42,531 bases of DNA from DAIOGN01 sp036745245 (GTDB taxonomy: Bacteria > Zixibacteria > MSB-5A5 > JAUVRN01). Under the pieces are notes generated by a model, which saw only the letters and a program-made list of their open reading frames with translations, was not told the origin of the DNA and searched no databases. Numbering within the stretch: position 1 is the stretch's first letter; each line of letters opens with the position of its first letter. Of this stretch, positions 24,603-32,796 are shown in pieces. The DNA lies in assembly GCA_036745245.1 (NCBI GenBank), contig DAIOGN010000010.1, positions 1 through 42,531 of the forward strand, read 5' to 3'. The position numbers were made by a program, and so were the translations under genes.

Positions 24603-25477
24603 GCGCGCACGCGGGCCGTTCCGAGAAGCGATCGCAGCACCTTCAGATTCTCAACGTCTTCCAACATCTCCGGCCCCTTCGGCGTCTCCAGCATCATGGG
24701 TAGGTGCCGCAGGCGTTTGTCGTTGAGCAGATACTTGAAGCCGTCCGTGCCCAGTTCGCCCTGACCGATGTGTTCGTGCCGGTCGACCCGGCTGCCGAAA
24801 GGCTTCTTGGAGTCGTTCAGGTGCACCGCTCCCACGCGGGAGAGGCCGACGGTGGAATCGAGTTGGCTCATGGTGTCTCGGTACCCGGCCGATGTGCGCA
24901 GTTCGTACCCCGCCGCAAAGAGGTGACAGGTGTCGATGCATACACCCAGCCGATCGGATTGCACCTCTTCAACCAGATACGCCAAATGCTCAAAGCGGTA
25001 CCCCAACGCACTGCCCTGGCCGGCGGTGTTCTCCACCAGGAACCCCGCTGAGTAGGACTCGGTGGCCGAAAGCAGTTGTGAAAGCGCCGCGGCGATTCTC
25101 GCCAGCCCGGCGTCCTCCCCCGTGCCCAGATGGCTTCCGGGATGCAACACCACCCACGACAGTCCCAGGGCCTCCGCACGATCCAGCTCGTCACGCGCCG
25201 CTTCCACCGAGCGCGCATGCAGGGCGGCATCGGCCGACGCCAGGTTGATGAGATAGCCCGCGTGTGACACCAGAAGCTCGCGCCGGAACCCCGCGGCCGC
25301 CTCGCGAAAGCGGGCCACTTCCCCCGGATCGAGCGGCTTCTCCTGCCAGCGGTTGTTGTTTTTTGTGAAGATCTGAACGGCCTCGATGCCGATTTGTCGG
25401 GCGCGTGCCAGTCCCTGGGATACGCCGCCCGCCACGGACATGTGAGCGCCCAGGTGTGGGCCAGCGGACCGAGTCAT
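24593..25477 (-). CDS. nfo: Endonuclease IV (AP endonuclease)
   Basis: Cleaves DNA 5' to abasic sites in base excision repair, using three zinc ions. The 294-residue TIM-barrel protein shows the family motifs GAHMSVAGG near the N-terminus, FVENTAGQGSALG-like FLVENTAGQG, GVCIDTCHLFAAGYEL, HLNDSKKPFGSRVDRHEHIGQGELG and METPKGP, which hold the His, Glu and Asp metal ligands. Length is standard. Its ATG overlaps the bcp TGA by 4 nt, so it is the last gene of the MOSC-def-bcp-nfo operon. The last codons overlap the convergent lipoprotein gene. Confidence 0.95.
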   Translation of the reverse strand: MTRSAGPHLGAHMSVAGGVSQGLARARQIGIEAVQIFTKNNNRWQEKPLDPGEVARFREAAAGFRRELLVSHAGYLINLASADAALHARSVEAARDELDRAEALGLSWVVLHPGSHLGTGEDAGLARIAAALSQLLSATESYSAGFLVENTAGQGSALGYRFEHLAYLVEEVQSDRLGVCIDTCHLFAAGYELRTSAGYRDTMSQLDSTVGLSRVGAVHLNDSKKPFGSRVDRHEHIGQGELGTDGFKYLLNDKRLRHLPMMLETPKGPEMLEDVENLKVLRSLLGTARVRAQG

Positions 25478-25962
25478 TTCATTCGTTCCGACAGTTCGTG
25501 CATCACCTGCTCCGCGTGGCCGTCCACTTTCACCCGGCGAACCACCAGCGCGAGCCGGCCCTGGGGATCGATCACGAACGTGGAGCGTTCGATGCCCATG
25601 AAACGTCGTCCGAACATCAGCTTGCGCTTCCAGGCGCCGAACCGGCCGGCCACTCGCCCGCCCTCATCCACCAGCAGGGGAAACGGAAGCCGGTGCTTCG
25701 CTCGAAACTCGCGATGCGATTCGGCCGGGTCGTCCGACACACCGAGAACCACAACCTTTCGGCGTGTGAATCGCGTATACGTGTCGCGAAAGTCGCAGGC
25801 CTCCTGCGTGCACCCGGGAGTGAGGTCGCGCGGATAAAAGAACAGAACCACCCAGCGGCCCCTGTACGCTTTGAGTTCGTGATCGTTGCCACGGTCGTCT
25901 GCGAGACGGAAGGCGGGCGCAGGATCGCCCGCTTCGAGCTGTCTCTTACTCGTCGCCGTCAT
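25474..25962 (-). CDS. bcp: Thioredoxin-dependent peroxiredoxin, BCP/PrxQ type
   Basis: Reduces hydrogen peroxide and organic peroxides. The 162 residues start with GDPAPAFRLADDRG and carry DLTPGCTQEACDFRD, with peroxidatic Cys51 and resolving Cys56 five residues later, the atypical 2-Cys arrangement of E. coli BCP. RRFMGIERSTFVIDPQGRL is also typical. The ATG lies inside the 3' end of def (17-nt overlap) and its stop overlaps nfo, which indicates tight translational coupling of a peroxide-defence and DNA-repair pair. Confidence 0.95.
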   Translation of the reverse strand: MTATSKRQLEAGDPAPAFRLADDRGNDHELKAYRGRWVVLFFYPRDLTPGCTQEACDFRDTYTRFTRRKVVVLGVSDDPAESHREFRAKHRLPFPLLVDEGGRVAGRFGAWKRKLMFGRRFMGIERSTFVIDPQGRLALVVRRVKVDGHAEQVMHELSERMK

Positions 25963-26491
25963 CCGGCGACGTCAGATGGTAGCGCTCGAACTCCTGCAGG
26001 AAGCTCAGGCTGGAAAAATCGGACATGCGGTCGAGGAAGACCCTGCCGTCGAGATGATCGTTCTCGTGCTGAGCGACGATGGCCGGAAAGCCCTCGTAGC
26101 GAATTCGGTGCGCTTTTCCCGTTTCGTCGAATCCGCTCACTTCCACGACGCGTCGCCGGGTCACCCGGCCGCGCAGATCGGGAATGGAGAGGCAGCCCTC
26201 CCACCCTTCTATCTCCTCGGGGCCCGGGAAGTGAAGCTGTGGATTGATCCACACGGTGGCAGGACGCCGCACGGCGGACTCTTCGTCGACACCGGAGATC
26301 ATGGCGAACACACGGATCGATTCGAACACCTGCGGTGCCGCCAGGCCCACTCCTTCGTATTCCCTCATGGTCTCGCGCAGGTCACGAACGAACCGCTGAA
26401 GCTCGGCGGATTCGATCACGTCCACCGGAACCTCCCGGGCCACCTGTCGCAGTACGGGGTGACCGAGTCGGGCGACTTTGAGAATGGCCAC
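25946..26491 (-). CDS. def: Peptide deformylase
   Basis: Removes the N-formyl group from nascent proteins. All three family motifs are present in the 181-residue product: GVGLAAPQV (47-55), EGCLS (98-102, metal ligand Cys100) and QHENDHLDG with the HExxH zinc/iron site at 142-146. The C-terminal extension FSSLSFLQEFERYHL is a common deformylase tail. The gene follows the MOSC gene by 44 nt and overlaps bcp. No methionyl-tRNA formyltransferase gene is next to it. Confidence 0.96.
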   Translation of the reverse strand: MAILKVARLGHPVLRQVAREVPVDVIESAELQRFVRDLRETMREYEGVGLAAPQVFESIRVFAMISGVDEESAVRRPATVWINPQLHFPGPEEIEGWEGCLSIPDLRGRVTRRRVVEVSGFDETGKAHRIRYEGFPAIVAQHENDHLDGRVFLDRMSDFSSLSFLQEFERYHLTSPDDGDE

Positions 26492-26535
26492 GGATCAGTG
26501 GGGCCGTGCGCCGGAGAGCGAACGAAGGTGGGGGT

Positions 26536-27030
26536 TCACGCGTCGGGGAGCACGGAGTCGCCCACGCGAATCGCTCCGGAGCGGACGATTCGCGCCCTCA
26601 GCCCGCCGCGATGGATGAATGCCTTGCGCGCACCGGGGCGCGTGAGCCCTTCCAGGTACTGGCACGGCTCGCACAACTTCACGCCTTCGAGCACGGCGTC
26701 CCCGGCGCGAAACGTACGGCCCACCAGGTGATTGAGAGCCACCGCACGGGTGACGAGGTTGCGACGGCTGTCGCCCGGCTCGAACTTCACGTCGTAGTCG
26801 CGCTCTGCAGCTTCAAGGGCCTCCGCTTCGATGAGCGTGATCTCGCTTCTCTTCGACGGATCGGAGTCGGGCTCGCGCGAGCTGAAGTACCGGTCGCCCT
26901 CGAGGCCCTCGCCGGAGATGGCCCGCACGTGGTTCAATCCCTTCGTGGGTCCGCCTTCCTGCGACGCGATGAATATGCCCACCACTTCGCCGTGAAACGT
27001 GCCACGCGGTGGGGACGGATTCGCTGCCAT
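26536..27030 (-). CDS. MOSC-domain protein
   Basis: MOSC domains bind molybdenum cofactor or transfer sulfur; the specific role here is unknown. The true start is ATG 27030 (164 residues). A longer frame to 27219 is an artefact that reads antisense through tRNA-Tyr. Recognisable segments are GTFHGEVVGIFIASQEGG at the N-terminus, ISGEGLEGDRYF, RRNLVTRAVALNHLVGRTFRAG, and the cysteine-bearing LCEPCQYLEGL (the usual MOSC Cys). The near-consensus promoter puts the transcript start at or within a few nt of the ATG, so the mRNA may be leaderless. A 15-nt palindrome sits between the -35 and -10. Confidence 0.88.
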   Translation of the reverse strand: MAANPSPPRGTFHGEVVGIFIASQEGGPTKGLNHVRAISGEGLEGDRYFSSREPDSDPSKRSEITLIEAEALEAAERDYDVKFEPGDSRRNLVTRAVALNHLVGRTFRAGDAVLEGVKLCEPCQYLEGLTRPGARKAFIHRGGLRARIVRSGAIRVGDSVLPDA

Positions 27031-27037
27031 GCGCACA

Positions 27038-27065
27038 ATTATCGCACCGTGCGATCCGCTGTCAA
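27038..27065 (-). promoter_or_regulatory. Promoter of the MOSC-def-bcp-nfo operon
   Basis: On the minus strand TTGACA (complement of 27060-27065) is followed after 16 nt by GATAAT (complement of 27038-27043). Initiation 6-7 nt downstream would fall at about 27031, next to the ATG at 27030-27028. It is divergent from the tRNA-Tyr promoter. Confidence 0.65.
27041..27055. promoter_or_regulatory. Operator-like palindrome in the MOSC promoter
   Basis: ATCGCACCGTGCGAT is a perfect 7-nt inverted repeat around a single central base. It fills the spacer and overlaps the -10 of the MOSC promoter, the classic position for a repressor. No cognate regulator gene is visible nearby. Confidence 0.5.
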
Positions 27066-27095
27066 GCGCGGCAGGCTGGTTCGGAGCGAAAGACA

Positions 27096-27124
27096 TTGAC
27101 ACGCCCGGGGATGACCCTACCTTG
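27096..27124 (+). promoter_or_regulatory. Promoter of the tRNA-Tyr/tRNA-Gly unit
   Basis: A perfect TTGACA (27096-27101), 16 nt, then TACCTT (27118-27123) and G. Expected initiation near 27130 lies about 7 nt before the tRNA-Tyr 5' end. TTG-N19-TACCTTG also fits the TAnnTTG layout seen elsewhere in the window. Confidence 0.7.
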
Positions 27125-27136
27125 TCTGCCCGAACC

Positions 27137-27218
27137 GGTGGGGTTCCCGAGTGGTCAAAGGGAACAGACTGTAAATCTGTCGCCTCAGGCTTCGCAGGTT
27201 CGAATCCTGCCCCCACCA
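27137..27218 (+). tRNA. tRNA-Tyr (anticodon GTA)
   Basis: Acceptor stem GGTGGGG (27137-27143) pairs with CCCCACC (27211-27217), discriminator A27218. The anticodon loop CTGTAAA carries GTA at 27171-27173. A long variable arm (GCCTCAGGC) makes it a class II tRNA, and the T-arm is GCAGG-TTCGAAT-CCTGC. The terminal CCA is not encoded. The 82-nt gene lies directly behind a strong promoter. Confidence 0.97.
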
Positions 27219-27282
27219 TTGTCTCTTTCCAAATCGCCTTGCCCCGGTCCTCTCCCCTTCCGTACGGTAGTCAGCAGGTCAT

Positions 27283-27356
27283 GCGGGAGTAACTCAGTTG
27301 GCTAGAGTCACAGCCTTCCAAGCTGTTGGTCGCGGGTTCGAGTCCCGTCTCCCGCT
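27283..27356 (+). tRNA. tRNA-Gly (anticodon TCC)
   Basis: Acceptor stem GCGGGAG (27283-27289) pairs with CTCCCGC (27349-27355), discriminator T27356. The anticodon stem ACAGC/GCTGT encloses loop CTTCCAA with TCC at 27317-27319. CCA is not encoded. It lies 64 nt after tRNA-Tyr and is probably processed from the same transcript, which may continue into the cation-transporter gene. Confidence 0.96.
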
Positions 27357-27392
27357 TTTGCATCCCACCCCCGGCACGCGAACGCACAACGC

Positions 27393-28415
27393 ATGAGCGG
27401 CGCACACCTGGCTCCCGAGCCCTATCGCGTTCGCCTGCGCGCGGCGCGCCTCTCTCTGGCCGTCGGGATGGCGCTGCTCGTGGTCAAGTCCACGGCGTAC
27501 CTGCTCACGGGGTCGGCAGCGATCCTGTCGGATGCCGCGGAGTCGGTGGTGCACCAGTTCGCCATCGGATTCGCTCTGTTCTCCGTGGTCCTCTCGTCCC
27601 GGCCGCCCGACCCTTCGCATCCCTACGGACACGGCAGGATCGAATACTTCTCCGCAGGCTTCGAAGGCGCCATGATCGTTCTGGCAGCGCTGTTCATCTG
27701 CCAGGATGCCACAGGCAAACTGCTCCGCGGGGCCGAACCCACCACGCTCGATCTGGGGGCGCTGCTGATCGCTCTGGCGGCGGTCGTCAATCTGGTGCTC
27801 GGACTGCATCTCATCCGCGTGGGCAAGCGCACGAATTCGCTCACCCTGGTGGCGGACGGGCAGCACGTTCTGACCGACTCGATCACCAGCGTCGCCGTGG
27901 TGGTAGGACTGGTGCTGATTCTCGTCACCGGCTGGACGCCCCTCGACCCCCTGGTGGCCCTGGCCGTGGCGGCGAACATCCTCTACGTGGGGGGACGGCT
28001 GATCTACCGGTCGGTGTCCGGGCTCATGGATGCCGCCGACCCGGCACTCCACTCGGAGATCGTGGACTCGCTCGAGCGCCAGCGCGAACCCGGCTGGATC
28101 GATGTGCACCGCCTGCGCGCTCACCAGATCGGTCTGCTTCGTTCAGTGGATCTTCACCTCACCGTGCCACGCTACTGGGACGTGGAGCGCTCTCACGCCG
28201 CCTCCGATGCGCTCACGCGTGCCGTGGAGTCCACGTATTCCGGGCCCACCGAACTGATCGCGCATCTCGATCCGTGCGTGGACGCCTGCTGTGCCTTCTG
28301 TGCCTTCGAGCCGTGCCCGATCCGCGCACATGCGTATGAGAAGCGAACGCCCTGGACGCTCGAACGGGCCACCGGACCGGCGGCCTATCCCCCCGATTCC
28401 GAAGTGGAACGCTGA
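27393..28415 (+). CDS. Cation diffusion facilitator family transporter
   Basis: Inner-membrane divalent-cation/proton antiporter; the metal is not determinable, with Zn, Fe, Mn or Mg all seen in the family. The 340 residues have about five or six membrane helices (20-230) and a C-terminal cytoplasmic domain. Transport-site motifs: SDAAES in helix 2 (Asp47; the usual second Asp is Ser51), HPYGHGR in the loop (76-82), and DGQHVLTDS in helix 5 (His158, Asp162). The C-terminus has an unusual cysteine cluster (DPCVDACCAFCAFEPCPIR) that could bind metal, plus a charged tail. The gene begins 36 nt after tRNA-Gly. Confidence 0.9.
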   Translation: MSGAHLAPEPYRVRLRAARLSLAVGMALLVVKSTAYLLTGSAAILSDAAESVVHQFAIGFALFSVVLSSRPPDPSHPYGHGRIEYFSAGFEGAMIVLAALFICQDATGKLLRGAEPTTLDLGALLIALAAVVNLVLGLHLIRVGKRTNSLTLVADGQHVLTDSITSVAVVVGLVLILVTGWTPLDPLVALAVAANILYVGGRLIYRSVSGLMDAADPALHSEIVDSLERQREPGWIDVHRLRAHQIGLLRSVDLHLTVPRYWDVERSHAASDALTRAVESTYSGPTELIAHLDPCVDACCAFCAFEPCPIRAHAYEKRTPWTLERATGPAAYPPDSEVER

Positions 28416-28477
28416 CACGTGGACGCGGCCCGAATTGGAGTTGTGTGGACGCCCCGAGGGCTCGTTCTTTGGGGTCC

Positions 28478-29506
28478 ATGACGGAGCGCCTGACCGCCCC
28501 CGGAGCGCTTGGGGACGAATCCGAGTTCGATGCGACGCTGCGGCCTCTGCGCTTCGAGGACTTCGTCGGTCAACGCAAACTGATCGAGAATCTGCGCGTG
28601 TTCATCCGCGCCGCGCGCGAACGCAAAGAGTCCCTGGACCACGTGCTCCTGTACGGCCCGCCCGGGCTCGGCAAGACCACGCTGGCGCACATTCTGGCAC
28701 ACGAAATGGGCGTGCCGATCTCCACGACGTCGGGCCCCGTTCTGGAACGGGCCGGCGATCTGGCGGGGCTGCTCACCAAGCTTCAGGCGGGCGAGGTGAT
28801 CTTCATCGACGAGATCCACCGCCTGAACCACACCGTGGAAGAATTCCTCTACCCGGCCCTCGAAGACTTCACCCTCGACATCATGATCGACAAGGGGCCT
28901 GCGGCACGCTCCGTGCAGTTGTCCTTGAAACGATTCACGCTGGTGGGCGCCACCACACGCGCGGGTCTGCTCACGGCGCCTCTGCGCGCACGCTTCGGAG
29001 TGGTGGGGAGGCTCGACTATTACGACGCGGACGATCTGCTCCGGGTGGTCAATCGCTCCGCCGGGCTTCTCGGGGTCCGCGTGGAGGAAGCTGGCGCCTT
29101 CGAAATTGCGCGCCGGTCGCGCGGGACTCCTCGCGTGGCCAACCGCCTGTTACGCCGCGTGCGGGACTTCGCACAGGTGAAGGCGGATGGCGTGGTCACA
29201 GAGCACGTGGCCCAGGACGCGCTCGCCATGCTCGACGTGGATCATCTCGGTCTCGACGACATGGACAAACGCATTCTCGAGACCATCATTCACAAGTTCC
29301 GGGGCGGCCCGGTGGGCGTGAGCACGCTGGCCGTTGCGGTGGGTGAGGAAAACGACACGATCGAAGAAGTCTACGAGCCGTTTCTCATTATGGAAGGGCT
29401 GATCGAACGAACGCCGCGGGGCCGCGCCGCCACAGAACGCGCCTACCGCCACCTTGGATTAGCACCGCCGCCCGGTCCCATGGAGGTCCAGGAGCGCCTT
29501 CTCTAG
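28478..29506 (+). CDS. ruvB: Holliday junction ATP-dependent DNA helicase RuvB
   Basis: AAA+ motor that drives branch migration with RuvA. The ATG at 28478 gives 342 residues beginning MTERLTAPGALGDESEFDATLRP, the normal RuvB N-terminus; a GTG at 28445 adds eleven unconserved residues. Motifs: Walker A GPPGLGKTT (60-68), Walker B FIDEIHRL, sensor VGATTRAG, then the winged-helix domain (LGLDDMDKRILETIIHKFRGGPVG) and the C-terminal PRGRAATERAYRHLG. It stands about 9 kb before ruvC-ruvA rather than next to ruvA; queA follows, as in some bacteria with a ruvB-queA pair. Confidence 0.97.
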   Translation: MTERLTAPGALGDESEFDATLRPLRFEDFVGQRKLIENLRVFIRAARERKESLDHVLLYGPPGLGKTTLAHILAHEMGVPISTTSGPVLERAGDLAGLLTKLQAGEVIFIDEIHRLNHTVEEFLYPALEDFTLDIMIDKGPAARSVQLSLKRFTLVGATTRAGLLTAPLRARFGVVGRLDYYDADDLLRVVNRSAGLLGVRVEEAGAFEIARRSRGTPRVANRLLRRVRDFAQVKADGVVTEHVAQDALAMLDVDHLGLDDMDKRILETIIHKFRGGPVGVSTLAVAVGEENDTIEEVYEPFLIMEGLIERTPRGRAATERAYRHLGLAPPPGPMEVQERLL

Positions 29507-29509
29507 GCC

Positions 29510-29549
29510 CCTGGACAGTCCCTTCCAGGCGTGGCTCAAGGATCCACGC
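29510..29549 (+). other. Tandem hairpins between ruvB and queA
   Basis: CCTGG/CCAGG (29510-29514 with 25529-type partner at 29525-29529) and GCGTGG/CCACGC (29529-29534 with 29544-29549) form two adjacent stem-loops in the 58-nt gap. There is no T-tract. They may attenuate or stabilise the ruvB transcript; function is not demonstrable. Confidence 0.3.
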
Positions 29550-29564
29550 TCACATGTCCCTGGC

Positions 29565-30608
29565 ATGAGTTCAGAGTGCAAGGACGGTGCCCTGCTCACG
29601 TCGGACCTCGACTACGAGCTGCCGGAAGATCTGGTGGCCCGGTATCCCGTATCCGAGCGCGATGACAGCCGGCTTCTGGTGATCCACCGCGCAACTCAAC
29701 AATGGGAACACGGTCGCTTTCGCGACCTTCCGGATTGGCTCCATGCAGGCGATTGTCTCGTTCTCAATCGCACGCGCGTGCGTCCCGCGCGCACGTTTGG
29801 GAAGCGGGCGTCGGGCGGGCGAGTGGAACTCCTGTGGCTGAGACGCGAGGGCCCAGTCTGGAGCGCCCTGGCCAGGCCCGCGGGCCGGCTGAAGCCCGGC
29901 GAACGCATCGAACTCGAGGGCGGTCTCGCAATCTCGGTGGTCGAGCGCGCACACGATGGCCTGGTGAAATGCACTGTGCCCGACGGTGTGGATCTGGAAG
30001 CCTGGCTCGATGGCCATGGCCACATGCCGATCCCGCCCTATCTGGGGCGCGACGACGAACCCTCGGATCGTGAGCGCTACCAGACTGTGTTTGCGCGAGA
30101 ATCGGGCGCCGTGGCGGCGCCCACGGCGGGCCTTCATTTCACGCCCCGCGTGTTCGAGACCCTCTCGGCCCGAGGTGTGGGGACCAGAGAGCTCCTGTTG
30201 CACGTGGGGCCGGGCACGTTTCGTCCGGTCACCAGCGAACGCGTGACCGACCACAAGCTCGATCCCGAGTGGTACCACATTCCGGAATCCTCGTGGCGGG
30301 CGCTTCAGGAGACACGCGAAGGAGGAGGACGCGTGGTGGCCGTGGGCACCACGGTGGTGCGCTCACTCGAGTGTGCGGCGCGTACCGTTCCGCCACTCCT
30401 TTCGGGGTGGTCGGACCTTCTCATCAGCCCTCCGTTCGACTTTGGCCAGGTGGATGCCCTCGTGACCAACTTCCACCTGCCGCGCTCCTCGTTGTTGGCG
30501 CTGGTGGCCGCGTTCGCCGGCCTCGACCTGGTGCGTGAAGCGTATCGGGCCGCCGTGCGCGAGCGATACCGATTCTACTCCTATGGTGACGCGATGCTGA
30601 TCCTATGA
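29565..30608 (+). CDS. queA: S-adenosylmethionine:tRNA ribosyltransferase-isomerase QueA
   Basis: Transfers and isomerises the ribosyl group of SAM onto preQ1 at tRNA position 34, making epoxyqueuosine. The 347 residues contain DYELPEDLVARYPVSERDDSRLLV, LNRTRVRPAR, the FTAGLHF-like AAPTAGLHFTPRVF, LHVGPGTFRPV and TNFHLPRSSLLALVAAFAG, all diagnostic for QueA. The first 14 residues before DYELP are unconserved, but ATG 29565 is the only good start. The stop overlaps ispD by 4 nt. The tRNA-Tyr in this window has a GUA anticodon and is therefore one expected substrate. Confidence 0.96.
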   Translation: MSSECKDGALLTSDLDYELPEDLVARYPVSERDDSRLLVIHRATQQWEHGRFRDLPDWLHAGDCLVLNRTRVRPARTFGKRASGGRVELLWLRREGPVWSALARPAGRLKPGERIELEGGLAISVVERAHDGLVKCTVPDGVDLEAWLDGHGHMPIPPYLGRDDEPSDRERYQTVFARESGAVAAPTAGLHFTPRVFETLSARGVGTRELLLHVGPGTFRPVTSERVTDHKLDPEWYHIPESSWRALQETREGGGRVVAVGTTVVRSLECAARTVPPLLSGWSDLLISPPFDFGQVDALVTNFHLPRSSLLALVAAFAGLDLVREAYRAAVRERYRFYSYGDAMLIL

Positions 30609-31291
30609 CGGCGGCAGTGATCGTGGCGGCCGGCCGCGGCCTGCGCCTGGGGGGCGAAAGGCCCAAGGCCCTGCGTGCACTCGTGGGGCTGCCAATGTTT
30701 AGATACAGCGTGCGGGAGGCTCTGGCCTGTCCGGACATCTGGCGTGTCATCGTGGCCGTTCCGGGCGAAGAACTGGAGACGCTTTCGGCACCCCACACGG
30801 CGGACGCCGGGCGGGTGCAATTCGTGGCGGGCGGCTCCACGCGGCAACAGTCGGTGCTGCGTGCACTGGAAGCCGCCGGCCGCGATGTAGACTGGGTGGC
30901 GGTTCACGACGCGGCCCGGCCGCTGGTCACGTCGGAACTGTTCACGGCCGTGATCACTCTGGCAATGAAACGTGGCGGCGCCCTGGCGGCGCATCCGGCC
31001 ACCGACACGATCCGTCGCCTGTCGCCGGATGGCGCTCTCTCGTCTTTCCCTCGCGCGGAACTCTGGCACGCGGAGACACCGCAGGTGTTCCCGAGGCTGG
31101 CACTGGAGCGTGCGCTGTCGCGGTGCGAGCAGGAAGGCCTGAACGTCACCGACGAAGCGGAGGCCATGGAGCGGGACGGTTGTACACCCGCGCTCTATCA
31201 CAACACATCCGCCAATCCGAAGATCGCAACCGACACCGACTGGCAGATGCTGGAACTCCTCCTGCGCAGCCGACCGGTCACCTTCCCTTGA
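30605..31291 (+). CDS. ispD: 2-C-methyl-D-erythritol 4-phosphate cytidylyltransferase
   Basis: Third enzyme of the MEP isoprenoid pathway, making CDP-methylerythritol. The 228-residue product opens with AAVIVAAGRGLRLGGERPKAL, the CTP-binding loop with its conserved Arg and Lys. It continues with GGSTRQQSVLRAL, VHDAARPLV, HPATDTIRR and ETPQVFPRLALERAL, all standard for IspD. The ATG overlaps the queA TGA (ATGA). ispF is not adjacent. The next gene begins at a TTG overlapping this stop. Confidence 0.95.
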   Translation: MTAAVIVAAGRGLRLGGERPKALRALVGLPMFRYSVREALACPDIWRVIVAVPGEELETLSAPHTADAGRVQFVAGGSTRQQSVLRALEAAGRDVDWVAVHDAARPLVTSELFTAVITLAMKRGGALAAHPATDTIRRLSPDGALSSFPRAELWHAETPQVFPRLALERALSRCEQEGLNVTDEAEAMERDGCTPALYHNTSANPKIATDTDWQMLELLLRSRPVTFP

Positions 31292-32766
31292 GCCCCCGGG
31301 CCAGGTTGCCCGCGTGGCCCCTGACGTGGGCCACACTCTGGCTGGTTGCAAGCTCCTTGTACCTGGCGGTTCGTTACGAGCCGTTCTCTCCGGACTCGTA
31401 CGTTTACGTGGCGGCTGCACAGCAAGCGTTGGAGACCGGATCCTTCAGTCTCCCGTTCGCGCCCACCACGGCCATGTCGGTGCCCGTGCCGCTCTCCGCA
31501 TGGCCACCGGGGTACCCGGCACTGGTCGCCCTGGCGACAAAAGCCGGACTCGACCCGTGGGTGGCTGCCACCTGTGTCTCTGCCATCAGCATGGTGCTGC
31601 TGTTTGTGGCGGCCGCAGTCTGGCTGGCGCGGCGGCCCGGCGGTTGGGCGGGCCTGGGACTGGCTGGGGCGTGCAGCATGACGGCTGTCGTGTCGGTGAC
31701 GGCCTGGTCGGAGGGCCCCTTTGTGCTGGCGCTGGCGGGTGCCATCGCGTCTCTGGCCTGGTTGTGTGAACCGGATCACCGGCTTTCCTGGCCGGCCGCA
31801 CTCTTTTTCTGCGGCGCTCTTGCCACCGCCCTCCTGATTCGACACGCCTGCTGGTTCGTGCTGCCGGCCTTCGCATGGCACATTCAGCGCCGTCGAAGTA
31901 CAACCCGACCTCTCGCGGCGGGATCGATCGCGCTGGCATGTGTTCCGGCTGCCGCGTGGTTGTGGCGACACAGTCCCATGGGTCTGGATGCAATGGCTGC
32001 ACTGGAACCGTGGCGCATGATTCGCTCCAGTGGGCAAACAGCGGCTGCACTTGGCAAGCTCGTGATGGCACCGTGGCTCGGCCCGGAACCCTGGCTGGCC
32101 TTCCCGGGTGTCCTTGTGATCTGTGGCCTCGGCGTGTTGCAATGGCGCACGCGCGAGACTCAATCGTCCTTCTCACGGCTTCTGTGGCTATCAGGCTGGT
32201 CGCTGCTTGCGGGCACCTGGATCGTCGGTCTGGCCAATCCCGCCTCCTTCTTTGCCACCGACCGTCTGCTGTGGCCCGGCTGGGTCTTCCTGGCGCTGGC
32301 CGTCGGGACCAGCCTGCGCCCCGGTCATGCCCACGGCTACCGAGTCGCGCTGGTGTTTCTCCTGCTTTCGCACTCGGCCGGTGTAATCCGACTTCCGTTG
32401 CTTGAGCCCAGGCCTCCCCTCCCGAAGCAGGACTTTCATGCCACTCGGCAACTCCTGTCCGACCAGTTGGTTGTAAGCAATGAAGCATGGCGGGCCTGGC
32501 ACCTGTGGGGAGTCTCTGGTTACTATCTGCCGCGTGCACATCAAGGCGGCAGGGTGCTCAGCCCGGATACCCTCGCGCGGTGGGCAGCCCTGAGAAACGT
32601 GAACTTCCTCCTCTGGTTTGAGGATGGTCTCACACAGGCGGAAAGCGTTCTCCGCTACGGGCCCGTGGCTGAAGCGGGCCATGGCGTTGCCCCTGACGTT
32701 CTCGAGCTTGTGGCCGAGGACTCGATCTGCCATACTTATCGCATCCGATCGGCCGGAGCGCCCTGA
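31288..32766 (+). CDS. Polytopic membrane protein, possible GT-C glycosyltransferase
   Basis: Not firmly identified. The likely start is TTG 31288, coupled to the ispD stop (TTGA), giving 492 residues; upstream codons in this frame lie within ispD. About ten hydrophobic helices are spread from residue 10 to 380. The segment after the first helix (YEPFSPDSYVYVAAAQQALETG) has the acidic first-loop pattern of GT-C enzymes that use polyprenyl-phosphate sugars, and later SAWPPGYPALVALATKAGLDPW fits the same group. The last 110 residues are a soluble domain (NEAWRAWHLWGVSGYYLPRA). GT-C membership is inference; an unrelated integral membrane protein is possible. Confidence 0.6.
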   Translation: MSPRARLPAWPLTWATLWLVASSLYLAVRYEPFSPDSYVYVAAAQQALETGSFSLPFAPTTAMSVPVPLSAWPPGYPALVALATKAGLDPWVAATCVSAISMVLLFVAAAVWLARRPGGWAGLGLAGACSMTAVVSVTAWSEGPFVLALAGAIASLAWLCEPDHRLSWPAALFFCGALATALLIRHACWFVLPAFAWHIQRRRSTTRPLAAGSIALACVPAAAWLWRHSPMGLDAMAALEPWRMIRSSGQTAAALGKLVMAPWLGPEPWLAFPGVLVICGLGVLQWRTRETQSSFSRLLWLSGWSLLAGTWIVGLANPASFFATDRLLWPGWVFLALAVGTSLRPGHAHGYRVALVFLLLSHSAGVIRLPLLEPRPPLPKQDFHATRQLLSDQLVVSNEAWRAWHLWGVSGYYLPRAHQGGRVLSPDTLARWAALRNVNFLLWFEDGLTQAESVLRYGPVAEAGHGVAPDVLELVAEDSICHTYRIRSAGAP

Positions 32767-32796
32767 GACCCCGGCACACGACAGGCTCAGACCCAC

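Noticed and set aside
27031..27219. N-terminal extension of the MOSC protein reading MVGAGFEPAKPEATDLQSVPF
   Set aside because: This is the antisense translation of tRNA-Tyr, a familiar annotation artefact; the promoter and ATG at 27030 give the real start.
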